NCBI GenBank assembly: GCA_008802785.1
Contig: VUYT01000013.1
Coordinates: forward strand, 62,001 to 126,000
DNA length: 64,000 bases
Origin: Symmetrospora coprosmae
Taxonomy: Eukaryota > Basidiomycota > Cystobasidiomycetes > Symmetrosporaceae
Reading direction: 5' to 3'
Below the pieces are notes generated by a model. That model saw only the letters and a program-made list of their open reading frames with translations, searched no databases and was not told the origin of the DNA. Positions 1 to 11,070 of the stretch are shown piece by piece (the stretch's first letter is position 1; every line of letters begins with the position of its first letter). The translations under genes and the position numbers were made by a program.

Positions 1-2143
1 GACGGCTCCGCAGGCGAAGACGGTCAAGAGCTTGCAGACGAAGGTTGGATCGGCTTCGGTAAGCGGCGTGGCGCGGAAGGCGTCGTACTCGATGATGAAC
101 GTCGTGCGATGCAGCAGAGGGAAGCTGTGAAGGTGGGCCACCCATCATCAGCACACGCTAAAGAGGGAGACTGTACAGCGGGAGACGCACATCGGGTTGA
201 CAACGTCAAAGAAGGCGTCGATCAGCGTGCGTGCAAGCGAATCGTCGGGCAGATCGACATCCTCGAGCTTTGGGATGGCGCCCGCGACAGTGATGCCGAG
301 GTTTGAGAAGATGTCCCAGGGTCTGTCTAGCAGAGCCGGTTGGCCAGCAGGATTGAGCTGACGTGAGTCGCCGTGAGAGCCGCCGGGCGGAGTATCACCG
401 GTAGCGTGCCATTTCTGCCGGTCCGCGAGTTCGGCGACGACGGTCGAAGTGGACGCCGGACCGAGATAGCGGAGGTTGCCTCGGAGATCTGGCCGGAACT
501 GCTGATCCTGCGAGAGCGTGCGACTGAGTCGGCTTGGACTGGTGAATGGCCCGTCTGCCTCGCCGTGCCGCGCTGCTCGTGCTTCATCCTGGGTGAGATC
601 GATCGGAGCTTGCCTGTGCGCACTCAAGCGGTTCGCAAGACAGCGCGTGGACGCCACGTCAGGAAGTGTTGTGTACAGCACGGCAATAGTGACCAACCTG
701 CTCGAGGCTGGCATATTCCTGTGCCCGCTCCATCGAAAAGCGTCGACGAAAGGCTTGACCTCAGAATCGTCGGCCTCGCCCATGTAGGAAGCGGCATCGT
801 ACGAGTGGTCAGGGGCTGCAGGGGTCCTGCGATTTCCTCTGATGACTCTATCCTTGTTCGCAGGTGGCATGTCGCCCTGGCTACTGCCGGCGACGGCCTC
901 GGTCGATGCGCCCATACCGGACGACCCGCTGTTGGCAGCGGTGAGCGCGCCGATGGACGGGTCGCTCTTGCTGTCCGCCAGACTGGCATTCGCGCTGCTG
1001 ATGTGGTTGTGGCGCTGCTCGGACGGCAGCAGGGGCAGGATGACGCCCGTGGAGCGCGTGTAACGCTCGAGGCGGTCCATCCTCTGCTGGAGATTGCTGA
1101 TGACGCGACTGGCAGTCCCCGACGACTCGTCATAGTGGCAGTCTTCTCCGAACTCGATGCAGTGTCTGCCAGCATCCGTGTGCGCATAAGATGTGATAGG
1201 GGTCGCAGATAGACATCGACGTCAGCGCGTTGAGCGAACGGACCTCCCTCCACTTTCTCGCTCGCGTGGCGAGAAGATGCGGGACGGAGGGGGAGACGTC
1301 CAAACAGAAGGAATCGAGAAAATGAGGCGAAGGCAAGGGAGCTAGTGTGATAAGGGTAGATGTCGTACGAGAGGGAAGTCTGACCAGGCTCAGCGAAATC
1401 TTCCGCTCACCTGCAGGGGAAGGTGTTAGAGCACTGGGAGAGAGAGAGGAGAAGGTGGTGGCGACGAACACCCGTCAGCGTGGCGGGCGCACGAGGACAG
1501 GGATGCTGCAGGCAGATTGCTGTGATTGGCTGGACTGCAATGATGCAGCACCCACCTTGACCTTCTTGTGTCTGAGCAGAGGGGCGTGTGTTCGGCGGTT
1601 CGTCGTGCGCGTGAGCGTGCGTGCAGGGCGTGCAGGCAGGCATGCAGGCAGGTCGGGCAGACGGGGGGTTCCAGAGTATGCAAGGCAGCGGCGTCAGTAC
1701 ATGAACACACGCAGCAGGTCCATCCGTCCTTGCACGCCTTGCATGTTGACTGCTCTGATTGCTCCTTCCCCTTCCGCAGAGACCGCCTCTTCGCGGTGAG
1801 TCAGGCACAGGGGGTGGAGATGGGTGATGGATCCGCCTCACCTGCAGACGGCACCTGGCAGGGCAGAGTGTGGTGTAACCATAGCCTCAGCCATTCATCG
1901 ATGAATGGAGTATGTAGTGTTCATGCTGCACTCACACGCTCGTGCACTCCTCTGCCGCTTCAGCCCAAGTGCGACGGACTGTTCGTCGTTGCCCTCCAGC
2001 TGCGTCACGGGTTGCGAGTGCCGGGCAGCAGCAGCAGCGGCACTAGCAGCAGACTGACGGGACAGCTGCTGCTGCTGCACGTCCGCCTCTGTGCTATTGC
2101 TGCTCATCGTAGGCACCGTCTCAAGGTGGGTGGTCCCCTCCAC
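1..2143 (-). CDS. Zn2Cys6 fungal-specific transcription factor, C-terminus cut by window edge
   Basis: Likely a nuclear DNA-binding regulator of the Gal4 type. My exon model on the minus strand is 2143-1936, 1854-1842, 1571-1556, 1433-1411, 1165-191 and 124-1. Joined in phase, it gives a complete zinc cluster with spacing C-X2-C-X6-C-X5-C-X2-C-X6-C (CAVC, KVKC, PCRHC, GEDC). A short basic/coiled linker follows (NLQQRMDRLERY). The last two exons join as NPIFPLLHRTTF, the usual opening of the fungal_trans middle homology region; the protein then runs off the left edge. The N-terminus is Gln/Ala/Ser-rich, with a basic KRQRSARAC stretch just before the cluster. The start at 2143 is the first in-frame Met; an internal Met (MSSNST) is an alternative. 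Family is certain by motif, target genes unknown. The three microexons (13, 16, 23 nt) are inferred from phase and cysteine spacing. Confidence 0.85.
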
Positions 2144-2401
2144 CTGCTGCTATTGTCCTCTGTGCCCTCCCATCGCTGTCTGTCCGTCGGTAGAAGCGCG
2201 ACGAGGCGCAGTCGCGGTCGCCGGTCTGGATGCTCGAACTAACGCGCACTGACGCCCTCCGAGACGGAGGAAGCAACGCAACGCAACGCAACAGCAACAG
2301 CACGCAATACTACAGCTGTACGCCTTCAAGTGCGGCCAGACATCACACCGAGACACGCACGACTGCTGCACAAAAGCAGACAACGCCTTTGCGACCGAAC
2401 G

Positions 2402-3431
2402 ATGGCCCGCTCCGGCAACACGCTCCTGGGCTCGCTCGCCGCCCAGCTCCCCTTTTCCACCTTTCTCAAGCTCCTCGACCTCAAGCTCGGCAGCGAGATA
2501 GTCACATACTTTGTCATCTTCAACAAGGTCGCCGGGCTGTATGGCCTGCTGGCCGTCTTCTACGGCGGCACGTTCGCCCAGGTCGCCCTGTACCTGTACT
2601 CGATAGCCAGCCTGCTCGCATGCGCATGGGGCCTGCGCCAGATTGGAGAGGTCGGTAGCGCTTCTTTGCACACTCAGCACGCTTGCTGTGCTTGCCTCTG
2701 GCCAGCCCTCAGGGCAGCAGACGCGTCGCCATGCCCGGTCAGGCTGATCTGTATTCCTGCAACAGGAAAACGCGCCAAAGATGCTGCTCTACGCGCACCT
2801 CTACCTCTTTGACCACGGGATATCCACCCTGTCGACCCTGTACTTTGGCGTGCAGTGGTACGTCTACAACCCGCACGACGGGCGCCGCGAAGCGCATTCG
2901 AGCGCGCAGAAGGCCATCATCGACGGGCACAAGAACCGGCTCGGCGAGTCGGGCGAGTCTGACGAAGAGAGGGCGCGAAAAGCGCTCACGGTCTGGAACG
3001 ACGAGAGGGGTTTCGCGACTGCCGTCCTGGTGCTGGGCTGGCTCGTCAAGGTGGGTCTGTGTATGGAGACTGCGCAGAACCCGTGCCGCCATGCTCACAC
3101 TGTCTTCCTCAATCACATTGAAATGAAGGTCTACTTCATCCTTATCCTCTACTCCTTCGCGATACACCTGCGCAGAGGCACCTTTCGTCAGCTGCTCGCA
3201 TCCCAGCAAGCCGCGAAGCAGGCGCAACAGCACCCGTCCATGTCTCGGCGGCCATCACAGGCCGGCGCAGGCGGCAACTATGCCTACTCGCATTTGCGGA
3301 ATGCGAGCACGGCAAGTACCACAGTCTCGAATGGCGGGGAGGTCATGTGGGATCCGAACGAAGAGGAAGGGCTCGATGACCTCGGGCTCGGTAATCGGCC
3401 AAGATCAAAAAGCGCGAGCAGTAGAGCGTAG
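2402..3431 (+). CDS. KEI1: Kei1-like inositolphosphorylceramide synthase regulatory subunit
   Basis: Kei1 is the Golgi partner of Aur1, the inositolphosphorylceramide synthase of fungal sphingolipid synthesis. The model has three exons, 2402-2650, 2766-3050 and 3129-3431, giving about 278 residues. Hydrophobic segments occur around LGSEIVTYFVIFNKVAGLYG and ALYLYSIASLLACAWGL, then around YAHLYLFDHGISTLSTLYF, and again at AVLVLGWLVKVYFILILYSF. The order and the short phrases (IFNKVAGLYGLLAVF, FGVQWYVYNP) match the four-helix fungal Kei1 layout. The C-terminal tail is Ser-rich and soluble. The first intron uses a GTCGGT donor, chosen because it alone keeps phase into ENAPKMLLY. The start is the first Met of the open frame, shortly before the first helix. 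Function is inferred from family resemblance. Confidence 0.8.
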
Positions 3432-3630
3432 CGCGTGCGAAGCGAGCGCGAAGCAGTGTTGTACTCTAGGGGGGCGTGAGCCGCGCAGCAACATCTATTA
3501 CTGCCGCGAAGCGGCCAGCGGACTGTATCGCTCAAACGGAATCACTCTTCCGAGGGCACAGCTCAACATCCCAACGCTTGCTCCATATATATCCGGAGCC
3601 CGTGCAGCGAAGATCCCGCATCGGGGAGCT

Positions 3631-5943
3631 CTACGTCGGCACTGACGCGCCAGGCTGACTATCCGTTTCCGCCTCTTGCTCCTCCGCAATGAGCTCCCGC
3701 ATCCTCGCCATCCAGCGGTGTTCCTCGTTCGCCCCCTCGAAGAGCCACACATTATCCATGCCTTCGGGTAGAGCGAGTCTCGGCAAAGCAGCCAGTCCCT
3801 GCGCGCCCAGCTTGGTGCTGCTCGAAGCCGTCCCCTCTCCGGTACTTGGTCCCGGGTCGGGACTTGGCGTCTGTGCCTGCATCTGCGCGCCGATCCAGTC
3901 AATGATGCCATCGCAATCGCCAAGGAGTGCGAGGTCGACGTGCTGCATGACGTGCGGGACGGGGTCACGGTTGATGAGTATCTGCGGGATACGGTGCGGG
4001 ATGTGCGAGAGGAGCTCCGAGACGGGCGCGACCTGTTGGCGGCGACGTTCCGGTCCACTTGGTCAGGATGCGGAGGCGCCGTCGCTGGGAAGGAGGCATG
4101 CACCCACTTGCAAGCTCGTGCCGACCACAATGAGCAGATCTACTTCCTCGCGGTCCGCAAGCAGGCAGCGGTCAAAGGAATCGTCGAGGGCTTGTCCGAA
4201 GAAGGTAATGTCTGGTTTGAGAATCGGCTTGTCCTTCCACGGACTGACATAATTCTCCTCTTCATCCTCCTCGTCGTCATCTCGGCCGTTACCGCCATAG
4301 CCGCGCGAGCCGGCAGAAGCGCCATTTGCGAGTTTGCGCTTCTTGCCGGCCGGCGGCCCATTACTTGGCGCGTCGACAGCTGCAATAGCTGTGCAAACCG
4401 GACATAGCGGGACAGTCTCCGAGAAGATGCTGCAGGGAGTGCGCGAGCCCCAGGTGGGATGACCAACGGGTCAGCTAAATGAGGAACACTTCCAGTTCTA
4501 CACTCGACTCACGCTTCCTTGATATGCTCTCCCGGAAACTGCGTCTTGCAGATCACGCAGGAGCAGGAGGCAAAGGAGCCTGAGAGATACGTTTCAGCCT
4601 CAAGCAGCACTAAGTTCGCTCGATTGGGCGACCCGCACCGTGCGCGTGCAGGACCTTCTCGATGCCCGCAACCATCTCAAGCGTGTCGATGTTCTGCGTG
4701 TAGTTCCTGAGCAGCCTGTCCTCCTTTTCGAGGCGGCGTATCCAGTGGTGCACCTTCCCGGCCGCCTTGCCTCCACCCAGGCTGCCCGTCGTTCCCGGCG
4801 ATCCTGCGATGACGTCCGACGAGGGGTAGAGCTCCTTGGCGAACGAATAGAAAATCTCCGGATTCTCGAGGAATATCGACATATCGAACATCTCCTGCGG
4901 GTCCGTCAGCTCCGGGTATTTGCCCGATGCCACCAGGCGCGCGTAGATGCCCTGTGGCGAGCGGAAGTCAGGTATCCCGCAATTTGTTGAGATTCCGGCA
5001 CCAGTCAGGACAACGATCTTGCGGGACGTGCGGAGGAGGGAGATGAGGTCCGCAGGTGTGGTAACGTTCCCTAGGGGAATGCGATTTCGCAGGCTGTGAG
5101 TGACGGATCAGTTGCGGCGCTGGACAGTGCGGACGAGTGATCCGGACGCACGCTCGCGAGATGGCAACCTTTAGAAGGCGGAGGAGGTAGACGCTGTTGT
5201 CCGGGTCTCCTTCTTCAAGGCGTGGCTGTCCCGTACGCTATCAGCCTGCTGTCAAGGCGCCACGAGCGAGCCCAGCTGCTTACTGTGACGATACCAAAGA
5301 CGAGGAGCAGTTTTGTCAAAGGTATTTCCTGGTCGACTACGTATCTCTGGATGAACTTGAACATGCCTGTCGGAGAGGCCATGGAGTTGGAGCGCATGCG
5401 ATGCGGATGAAACGTCAGTGTCTGAGCATGAACAAGCTTTGACAGAACGCGAGCGGTACAAGCGACAGGGTCACAAAGAGAGTACTGACCTGTCTCCTTC
5501 AGCTCGTCGAGCATGGCGTCCGCCACTTCGTCGGAGAAAGGGTCGACGCCCGGGGGCAAGCCGAGGTCGAGTTCGGCTCCATCGTTGTTCTGGCTCGTAG
5601 CCTCGTCGAGGAGGTCCTCGACGTCTTCGTCGTCTTGAATATCGTGTCCAGGACTTTCTAGCGTGCGCTTGCTGGTGCTGGCGACGGGCTCGAGGTCCTC
5701 CTCGTCGTCCCCGAGATCAAAGGAGCGGTCTTGGAGCTCGGCCAGAAGGGCGGAGGGCGCTACAGCAGGATGTGGTGACTGTTCCTCTGCTGCAGACTGA
5801 GTGTCATACTTGGCTGTATCCAGCGGGCGCAGTGTGATTGACGGCACCTCCATGACGAGGTACGCACGCGTACAGGGGGGGGCAGGAGGGCAAGGCAGAG
5901 AGGGAGGCCAGGACGCGAGAAGCAGGTCAACTCTCGACGACAC
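3631..5943 (-). CDS. Sir2/Hst1-type NAD-dependent protein deacetylase (sirtuin)
   Basis: Class I sirtuin that removes acetyl groups from histones using NAD. The N-terminal half is acidic, followed by the Sir2-specific pre-domain (PTGMFKFIQRYVVDQEIPL, LLLVFGIV). The NAD-binding segment reads VVLTGAGISTNCGIPDFRS. Next come FDMSIFLENPEIFYSF and the catalytic TQNIDTLE ... VLHAHGSFA, where an intron splits the Gly codon after the catalytic His. Two CxxC pairs (CVIC and CPVC) form the zinc site, followed by DITFFGQAL, LLIVVGTSLQVAPVSELL and an ILINRDPV strand. Introns in the catalytic part are short and keep phase. The start is either Met at 5943 or Met at 5853 (MEVPSITLRPLD); the shorter form looks natural because the upstream stretch is poorly conserved-looking. 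It is divergent from RFC3, only 50-140 bp away. An Hst1/Sir2 versus SIRT1 sub-assignment needs a tree. Confidence 0.88.
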
Positions 5944-5992
5944 AGCCAGACAATATCACGAATCACAACGAGGCGAGGCGAGGCAGGGGAAG

Positions 5993-7875
5993 ATGTCTGA
6001 CATTGACGAGGATGTGCGGATGATGGACGAGGGCGAGGTCGAGGCAGAGCTCGAGGAAGCAGCGCTCAAGGAAGCGCGCGACAAGAAGGGCAAGGGAAAG
6101 CAGCACGACGGCGGGGACGACGACAATGACAATGACGATGCAGATGGAGCAGCAGCAGACGACGGAGCACCTCCCAAACTGATATCTGAGAATGCGCTGC
6201 ACGGCCATGAGCTCGACAACCTGCCATGGTCAGTCCTGCGGTGCCCTGAGTAGCACCCTGACGCGCATGAGGGACTGAACTGATACCACCCCCATCATCG
6301 CTGCTCGTGCCGGCCTCTGCTATCGCTACAGGGTCGAGAAGTACAGGCCTGTCACGCTGGACGACGTCGTCAGCCATGCCGACATCACGAGCACGAGTGC
6401 GTGTGTTCTCGCTCCTCCCCGCTCGAAGCGCGGTCGCGTCGCGTCAGACCAGACACTGATGACAGCAGCTCACGTCTGCGCTCACGCACCGCCAACCCCG
6501 CAGTCGACAAGTTTCTCGAGACAAACACGCTGCCTCACATGCTGTTCTACGGCCCACCAGGTACAGGAAAGACGTCGACCGTGCTCTGCGTTGCGCGCAA
6601 GATCTACGGAGCCAGGGTCGCGGGCAAGGAGGGCAACAAGTACCGGAACAACGTCCTGGAGGTAAGGCCAAAGTTGCTGCTCTGCTGGCGTCTTGCTGCG
6701 GATGTGAATCTGACGCGTCCGGCGGGCGGATGCTGTCTTCTGCCTGCGTCTTTTCCAACAGCTCAACGCCTCCGACGAACGAGGTATCGATGTCGTGCGA
6801 GAGCAAATCAAGAACTTTGCGGGTGTGAGAACATTCGGAAGGTGAGCTTGACAGACCAGGTAGCTGCGGGGCTAGCTACAGCCACTGGTTGACAGGCTCT
6901 CAATCCAGCTCCGCGTACAAGCTCATCATTCTGGACGAGGCCGACATGATGACGCAGCAAGCGCAAGGAGCCCTTCGACGAGGTGTGTCCCCTGCACAAT
7001 CGTCGGGCCCGCCTCATTCCGCTGACCGCGCTTGGCCAATACTCCAATACGCAGTCATCGAACAGTACACGAAGAACGTGCGCTTCTGCATCATCTGCAA
7101 CTACGTCAATCGCATCATCCCAGCCATCCAGTCTCGCTGCACCCGTTTCCGGTAAGCCATGGGCCCCGCGCTCCTGCATCGTCAAGGCATGGCTGATATT
7201 CCGACCTTGCCCAGATTTGGCCCTCTGCCGATCCCTGAAGTCGAGAGGCGGTTGGAGCACGTCATTGAGCAGGAGAAGGTGCAGCTGACCACAGACGGGA
7301 GACAGGCGCTCCTGCGGCTGTGCAAGGGTGACATGCGACGCGCGCTGAACGTCCTGCAGGTGCGCCCGCCGCTCAGAGTACCCACTCATACCTATGTGCC
7401 TTCCAGCTGACTGTTTCTGTATTTGCCCCCGCTAGGCCTGCCATTCGGCGTACGATATCGTCGACGAGGAGGCCGTCTACAACTGCACTGGAAACCCGCA
7501 CCCGGGAGACATCGAGGGCATTGTCGACTCGATGATGAATGAAGAGTTCCAGACGAGCTTCACCCGTGCGTTCGCTTGTCTCCTCCTTCGGGCACACTGG
7601 CTCTTGCGTAGGAGTGCTCACGGTGATCCTGAACCCGGTTTACCCCAGGCATCTCCTCGCTCAAAGCGACAAAAGGTCTCGCACTGCAAGACATTATCGC
7701 AGGGATCTACGACTTCATCAGCACGGTCGCATTTCCCGCTACAACGCGCATCTACATTCTCGATCAGCTCGCACAGGTCGAGCACCGCCTTTCGACCGGT
7801 GGCAACGAGAAATTGCAGCTCACGGCTCTGTTGGCTACATTCAAGAACGGCGTCGAGCTGGCGAGCAAGAAGTGA
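5993..7875 (+). CDS. RFC3: Replication factor C subunit 3
   Basis: Small AAA+ subunit of the clamp loader that opens PCNA at primer ends. Nine exons keep phase: 5993-6228, 6332-6396, 6504-6661, 6762-6841, 6909-6982, 7055-7151, 7215-7359, 7436-7565 and 7649-7875, giving 403 residues. Visible motifs are LPWVEKYRP, the Walker A box [12 protein letters not shown], the Walker B box IILDEADMM, the [19 protein letters not shown] sensor/SRC motif, and [22 protein letters not shown] and the [13 protein letters not shown] stretch match Rfc3 best among the small subunits. The protein is longer than yeast Rfc3 (about 340) because of an acidic, low-complexity N-terminus of roughly 75 residues before LPWVEKYRP. 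It is divergently arranged with the sirtuin, so the two may share a promoter region. Confidence 0.93.
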
Positions 7876-8316
7876 CGAGAGAGCGTGAAAAGGTGCAGCT
7901 CGCATGCGAGGGCAGATGTTGTCAACAGTAGATGACGTCGAGATTCGCTGACCCACTCAGCCCAGTGCCTGTCCGCACTGCAACGATGGTAGCGCGGCTT
8001 CGGAAACGGGGAGTCGAATACTGAGTGCTGTATTGCTGATTGACGCTCGCTGACTTGCAAGCAGCATCTTGAGCCGTTTTGCGCCGCGTGAAGGGGGACG
8101 CCCGCAAGAATGGGCAACTCACAGGCTTCACACCGCCATCGCCCCTTTGACTTGGTCCGGATCTAGGCTCCAGTCAATCAGCACGTCCATCCGCCCACCT
8201 GAAAGCTAGCCTCGCTTTCCTCTCTGCTCTCCTCTCTTATTCACGATCAGTCCTCACGACATCTGATCCATTCGTCTCGGCAGACTCCGGCAGTCTTGCT
8301 TCATCCATTCCTCACT

Positions 8317-8569
8317 ATGCCAGGAGCATCCACTGCCATCGGGCAGGTCCTGTACGGTGCAGCTTTCGTCCTTGCATCCGTCGTTCACGCCATTGGGTCC
8401 GGTGTGTCTCAGGCCTCGTCGCCGCAACCTCACACACGTACGCGCCCGCTGATAACGCCCCTTTTGGCGCTTTTGGACAGGCCCGATGCCGTCCGCCCTC
8501 CTCAGCCACTCTATGCATGCTAGGCAGGCGCGGGTTCAGCCACGACCCTCGCTCGTAGGCAGGCCGTGA
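8317..8569 (+). CDS. Tentative small protein with one hydrophobic segment
   Basis: I do not recognise this gene. A long pyrimidine-rich leader (about 8215-8315), typical of fungal 5' UTRs here, precedes an ATG at 8317. Two exons, 8317-8401 and 8481-8569, give 57 residues. The N-terminal 28 form one hydrophobic segment (GQVLYGAAFVLASVVHAIG), either a membrane anchor or a signal peptide. The spliced tail is basic and unremarkable. The intron has GTGTGT and ACAG ends. A 15-bp tandem repeat begins two bases after the stop. It could instead be a non-coding transcript; support is only the leader, the splice sites and the hydrophobic stretch. Confidence 0.3.
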
Positions 8570-8570
8570 C

Positions 8571-8606
8571 AGAGCCAGCCCGAACAGAGCCAGCCCGAAC
8601 AGAGGC
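8571..8606. repeat. 15-bp tandem repeat, two copies plus partial
   Basis: Unit AGAGCCAGCCCGAAC occurs twice in direct succession, followed by the first bases of a third copy. It sits in the stretch between the tentative small ORF and the eIF1 gene. Confidence 0.8.
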
Positions 8607-8979
8607 CAGACATGTTTCCTGTTACGCCGTCTTGAGCGTGGGCAGTGTTATTTTTAGGCAGACTGCTGAAGACGCGTGGGCTTGGGCCTCTGCTGGATAT
8701 TGAAAACATGTGCTCTTACGAGTCTCGATTTGTACGGTGCTGCTGCGCAGCAGGCCATGACTGTCCCAGCGCTATCCGACACACATCTGCGGCGCGATGG
8801 GATAGATTGCATACGAGAGACGCTTCTCCGTGATACACAGCCTGCAGACAGAGCAGCAGGAGCACACTGGGATCCCTGTGTAGCTGTACTGTCGCGATGA
8901 CCCACGGTGGATATCGCTGAGATCCAGGCAGGAAGCAGGCAGCAACATTGCGATCGAATGCGGAGTGCGCAAGAGCAAT

Positions 8980-9965
8980 TCAGAATCCGTGGATCTTGAT
9001 CGTCTCCTTGCCTGGTAGAGACGCAATCTGCTGTGTCAGCCACTGCCGCGGCCGGGTATCTGGGCCAGGATGACGCACCAAGTCCAACGTCCTCGACGAG
9101 CATGGTCGAGATTGCCGAGCGATGGTCGCCCTGGAGCTGAATGACCTGTCCGAGGTCCTCGTCCTCGACGAGTGTGCCATTGCACGCGAACTCCTTCCTG
9201 AAGAACTTGAGGAGCTTCTTCGGGTCGAACTCGTTGGGGACGCCCTGGACCGTTGTGAGCGTCTTGCGCCCGTTGCGCTGCTGGATCCGGATGTGCACGT
9301 ATTCGGGCGCCTTTGTACTCTTCTCGAGCTGCTCCTTGTTGGTGATCTCGTCCGCATCCGCGAAGGGGTCTATCGTTCACGCCACGGAAGGACCGGGTTC
9401 AGCCTTGCGCGTTCAATCAAGTTGAGGCCAGAGCCTGCCACTCTAGCCGCACTCACCAAAGGCAGCCAGGTTTTGCACCTTGCCGGAAGAGGAAGAGAGT
9501 TTGGACTCCTTGGACTCCTTCTCCTTGGTCTTGGAGGACGAGCTCTTCTTCTTCTTTTTCTCGGCTACCTCGTCGGCAGGGAGGGGTGTGCCGGAGCCTG
9601 CGTTGTGAAGACAACCGAGTGACACTGCGTGTTAGCGAGTGATGCTCGCTCGCAGATCCCACCACCGCCACCAAGGGAAAACCTACGCGAGCCATCGTCC
9701 GAGTTGGCCTGCTTGATGTTCAGCTTGCTGGCCAGGTCCTCGAGTTGCTCTGCCGGACAGCAGCAAGTGGCAAGAAGAGAGGGCACACGTTAGTTGGCCC
9801 TGCAGACGCATGTCCAATGCTCATGAAGAACTGCAGTTTTGGCGCACCATCTGGGAGAGAGGTCCCGTCGACTGCCGCTTTGGCGATAGGGTTGGGGCCC
9901 TGCACAGCCGCCGCGTTCACTGTTTCGGGTGCAGCATTTGCGGAAGAAGCGTCGTTCGAGCTCAT
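8980..9965 (-). CDS. SUI1: Translation initiation factor eIF1 with long N-terminal extension
   Basis: eIF1 binds the 40S P site and polices start-codon choice. Five exons keep phase: 9965-9848, 9749-9687, 9597-9457, 9369-9079 and 9011-8980, giving 214 residues. The last half is a full SUI1 domain (HIRIQQRNGRKTLTTVQGV, EFACNGTLVEDEDLGQVIQL, ending ETIKIHGF). The final intron is fixed by phase, giving DVGLGKETIKIHGF. The core would normally begin about where VQNLAAFDPFADADE lies, and yeast eIF1 is 108 residues. Here about 100 extra residues precede it: an Ala/Ser-rich start, a short EQLEDLASKLNIKQ helix and a Lys/Ser-rich stretch. The extension is spliced in phase through three introns, so it looks genuine. 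A shorter isoform from another start cannot be excluded, but no Met lies just before the core. Confidence 0.9.
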
Positions 9966-10357
9966 AAAACAGGTGTTCCTCTTTGGAGCTTTGAGGGTGG
10001 TATTGGAAAGAAGGGTGAAAGGGAGGTCGACGGTCTGCGGCTTGCGGTCTGCGGTGGATGAGGCCGACGAGGGGGCGCTGATCAGCGAGGGGCCAGGGCA
10101 GCAAGCAACCGAGCAGGCAGGCAGTGCAGCCTCGTATGGCGCCCTGTCCTGATCCTGATCCTCATCCTGATCCTCGTGAACTCACCTGTGATGAGGATTA
10201 TTGGTCTGTTGAAAGGGAAACGACGCAGCCAGCCAGGCAGGCAGGCGTCAGAGTTCCTCGGTGGTGGCGCGGCGCATGCTGGCTGGCTGCACGCTGCATC
10301 CTGACTTGATCCACTTCGCATTGCTAGGACCCGGAAGCGAACAAGCAGATAGCTGCA
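9966..10357. promoter_or_regulatory. Divergent promoter region between eIF1 and zinc-knuckle gene
   Basis: The 392 bp between two outward-reading start codons must hold both promoters. Visible structure is a CCTGAT-type hexamer run at about 10147-10174 and a CAGCCAGGCAGG-rich stretch near 10228-10245. No TATA box is obvious. Confidence 0.5.
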
Positions 10358-11015
10358 ATGTTTGGCAACTACATCACAGGTGCGCATGGATAGGACGGGT
10401 CTGCGGCCAATGCACTCACCCTGACGACCGAGCTGACTGCCATACGAGAGCAGGAGCCCGCAACGCGGGCGCGAGAGACGAGCCCAAGCGCCCCCGAGGA
10501 GCAGCGCCGCCGTCCAGATACACCAAAGCCACGACATCAGGCCCGCAAGGTGCCGCAGATGTCCGCTGCCAGAAGTGCTTGAAGCTCGGTCACTGTCAGT
10601 GTCGCCCAGGAGCGCTCCTCGCTGCCTAGCTTTCCAGTCTGATACCCACCTACCTCTACCTCCCTCTGCCGCGTACCGCAGACACGTACGACTGCAAGAA
10701 CTCGGTCGTGTACAAGACGCGGCCGTCGCGGAGCAAGCAGCTGCTCAACCCAAGCAAGAAGGGCGACAAACCCTCTGTCGCGACTCCAGCAGAGTTCGGC
10801 GGCAGCGGGCAGGCCGTCACGGGCAGCGGGACAAAGCTCGCCATCACCGAAGGTCTCGCAGCGAAGATACTCGACGACAAGAAGAAGGAGAGGAAGAAGC
10901 GGGGGTGGGTCCAGCTTTCTCTCGGTGCTCGTGCCCCTCCCCCATTCCTGAGAGGGCCAGAGCTGATCTCCTGGGGGTGCTCCCTGCAGCCGCTCCGCCT
11001 CGAGCAGCTCGTCCG

Positions 11016-11070
<55 letters not shown>

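Larger units (their letters stand above)
7876..8979. other. Intergenic stretch, RFC3 to eIF1
   Basis: Apart from the tentative small gene and its tandem repeat I see nothing coding here. RFC3 (+) and eIF1 (-) converge on it, so it must hold both 3' ends. The pyrimidine-rich part near 8215-8315 looks like a leader of a plus-strand transcript. Confidence 0.5.

Noticed and set aside
148-1080. Stand-alone 310-codon gene starting at Met 1080
   Set aside because: This is only the main exon body of the zinc-cluster factor. The frame continues upstream to a spliced cysteine cluster, and its last codons (after 191) are intronic.
4140-4200. Apparent frameshift in the sirtuin before LADREEVDLL
   Set aside because: A rereading of the plus strand showed the bases for DRCLLADREEVD are all present; the frame is continuous.
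7000-7400. Frame 6889-7155 read without splicing
   Set aside because: Conserved RFC3 residues require the intron between ALRR and VIEQYTKN.
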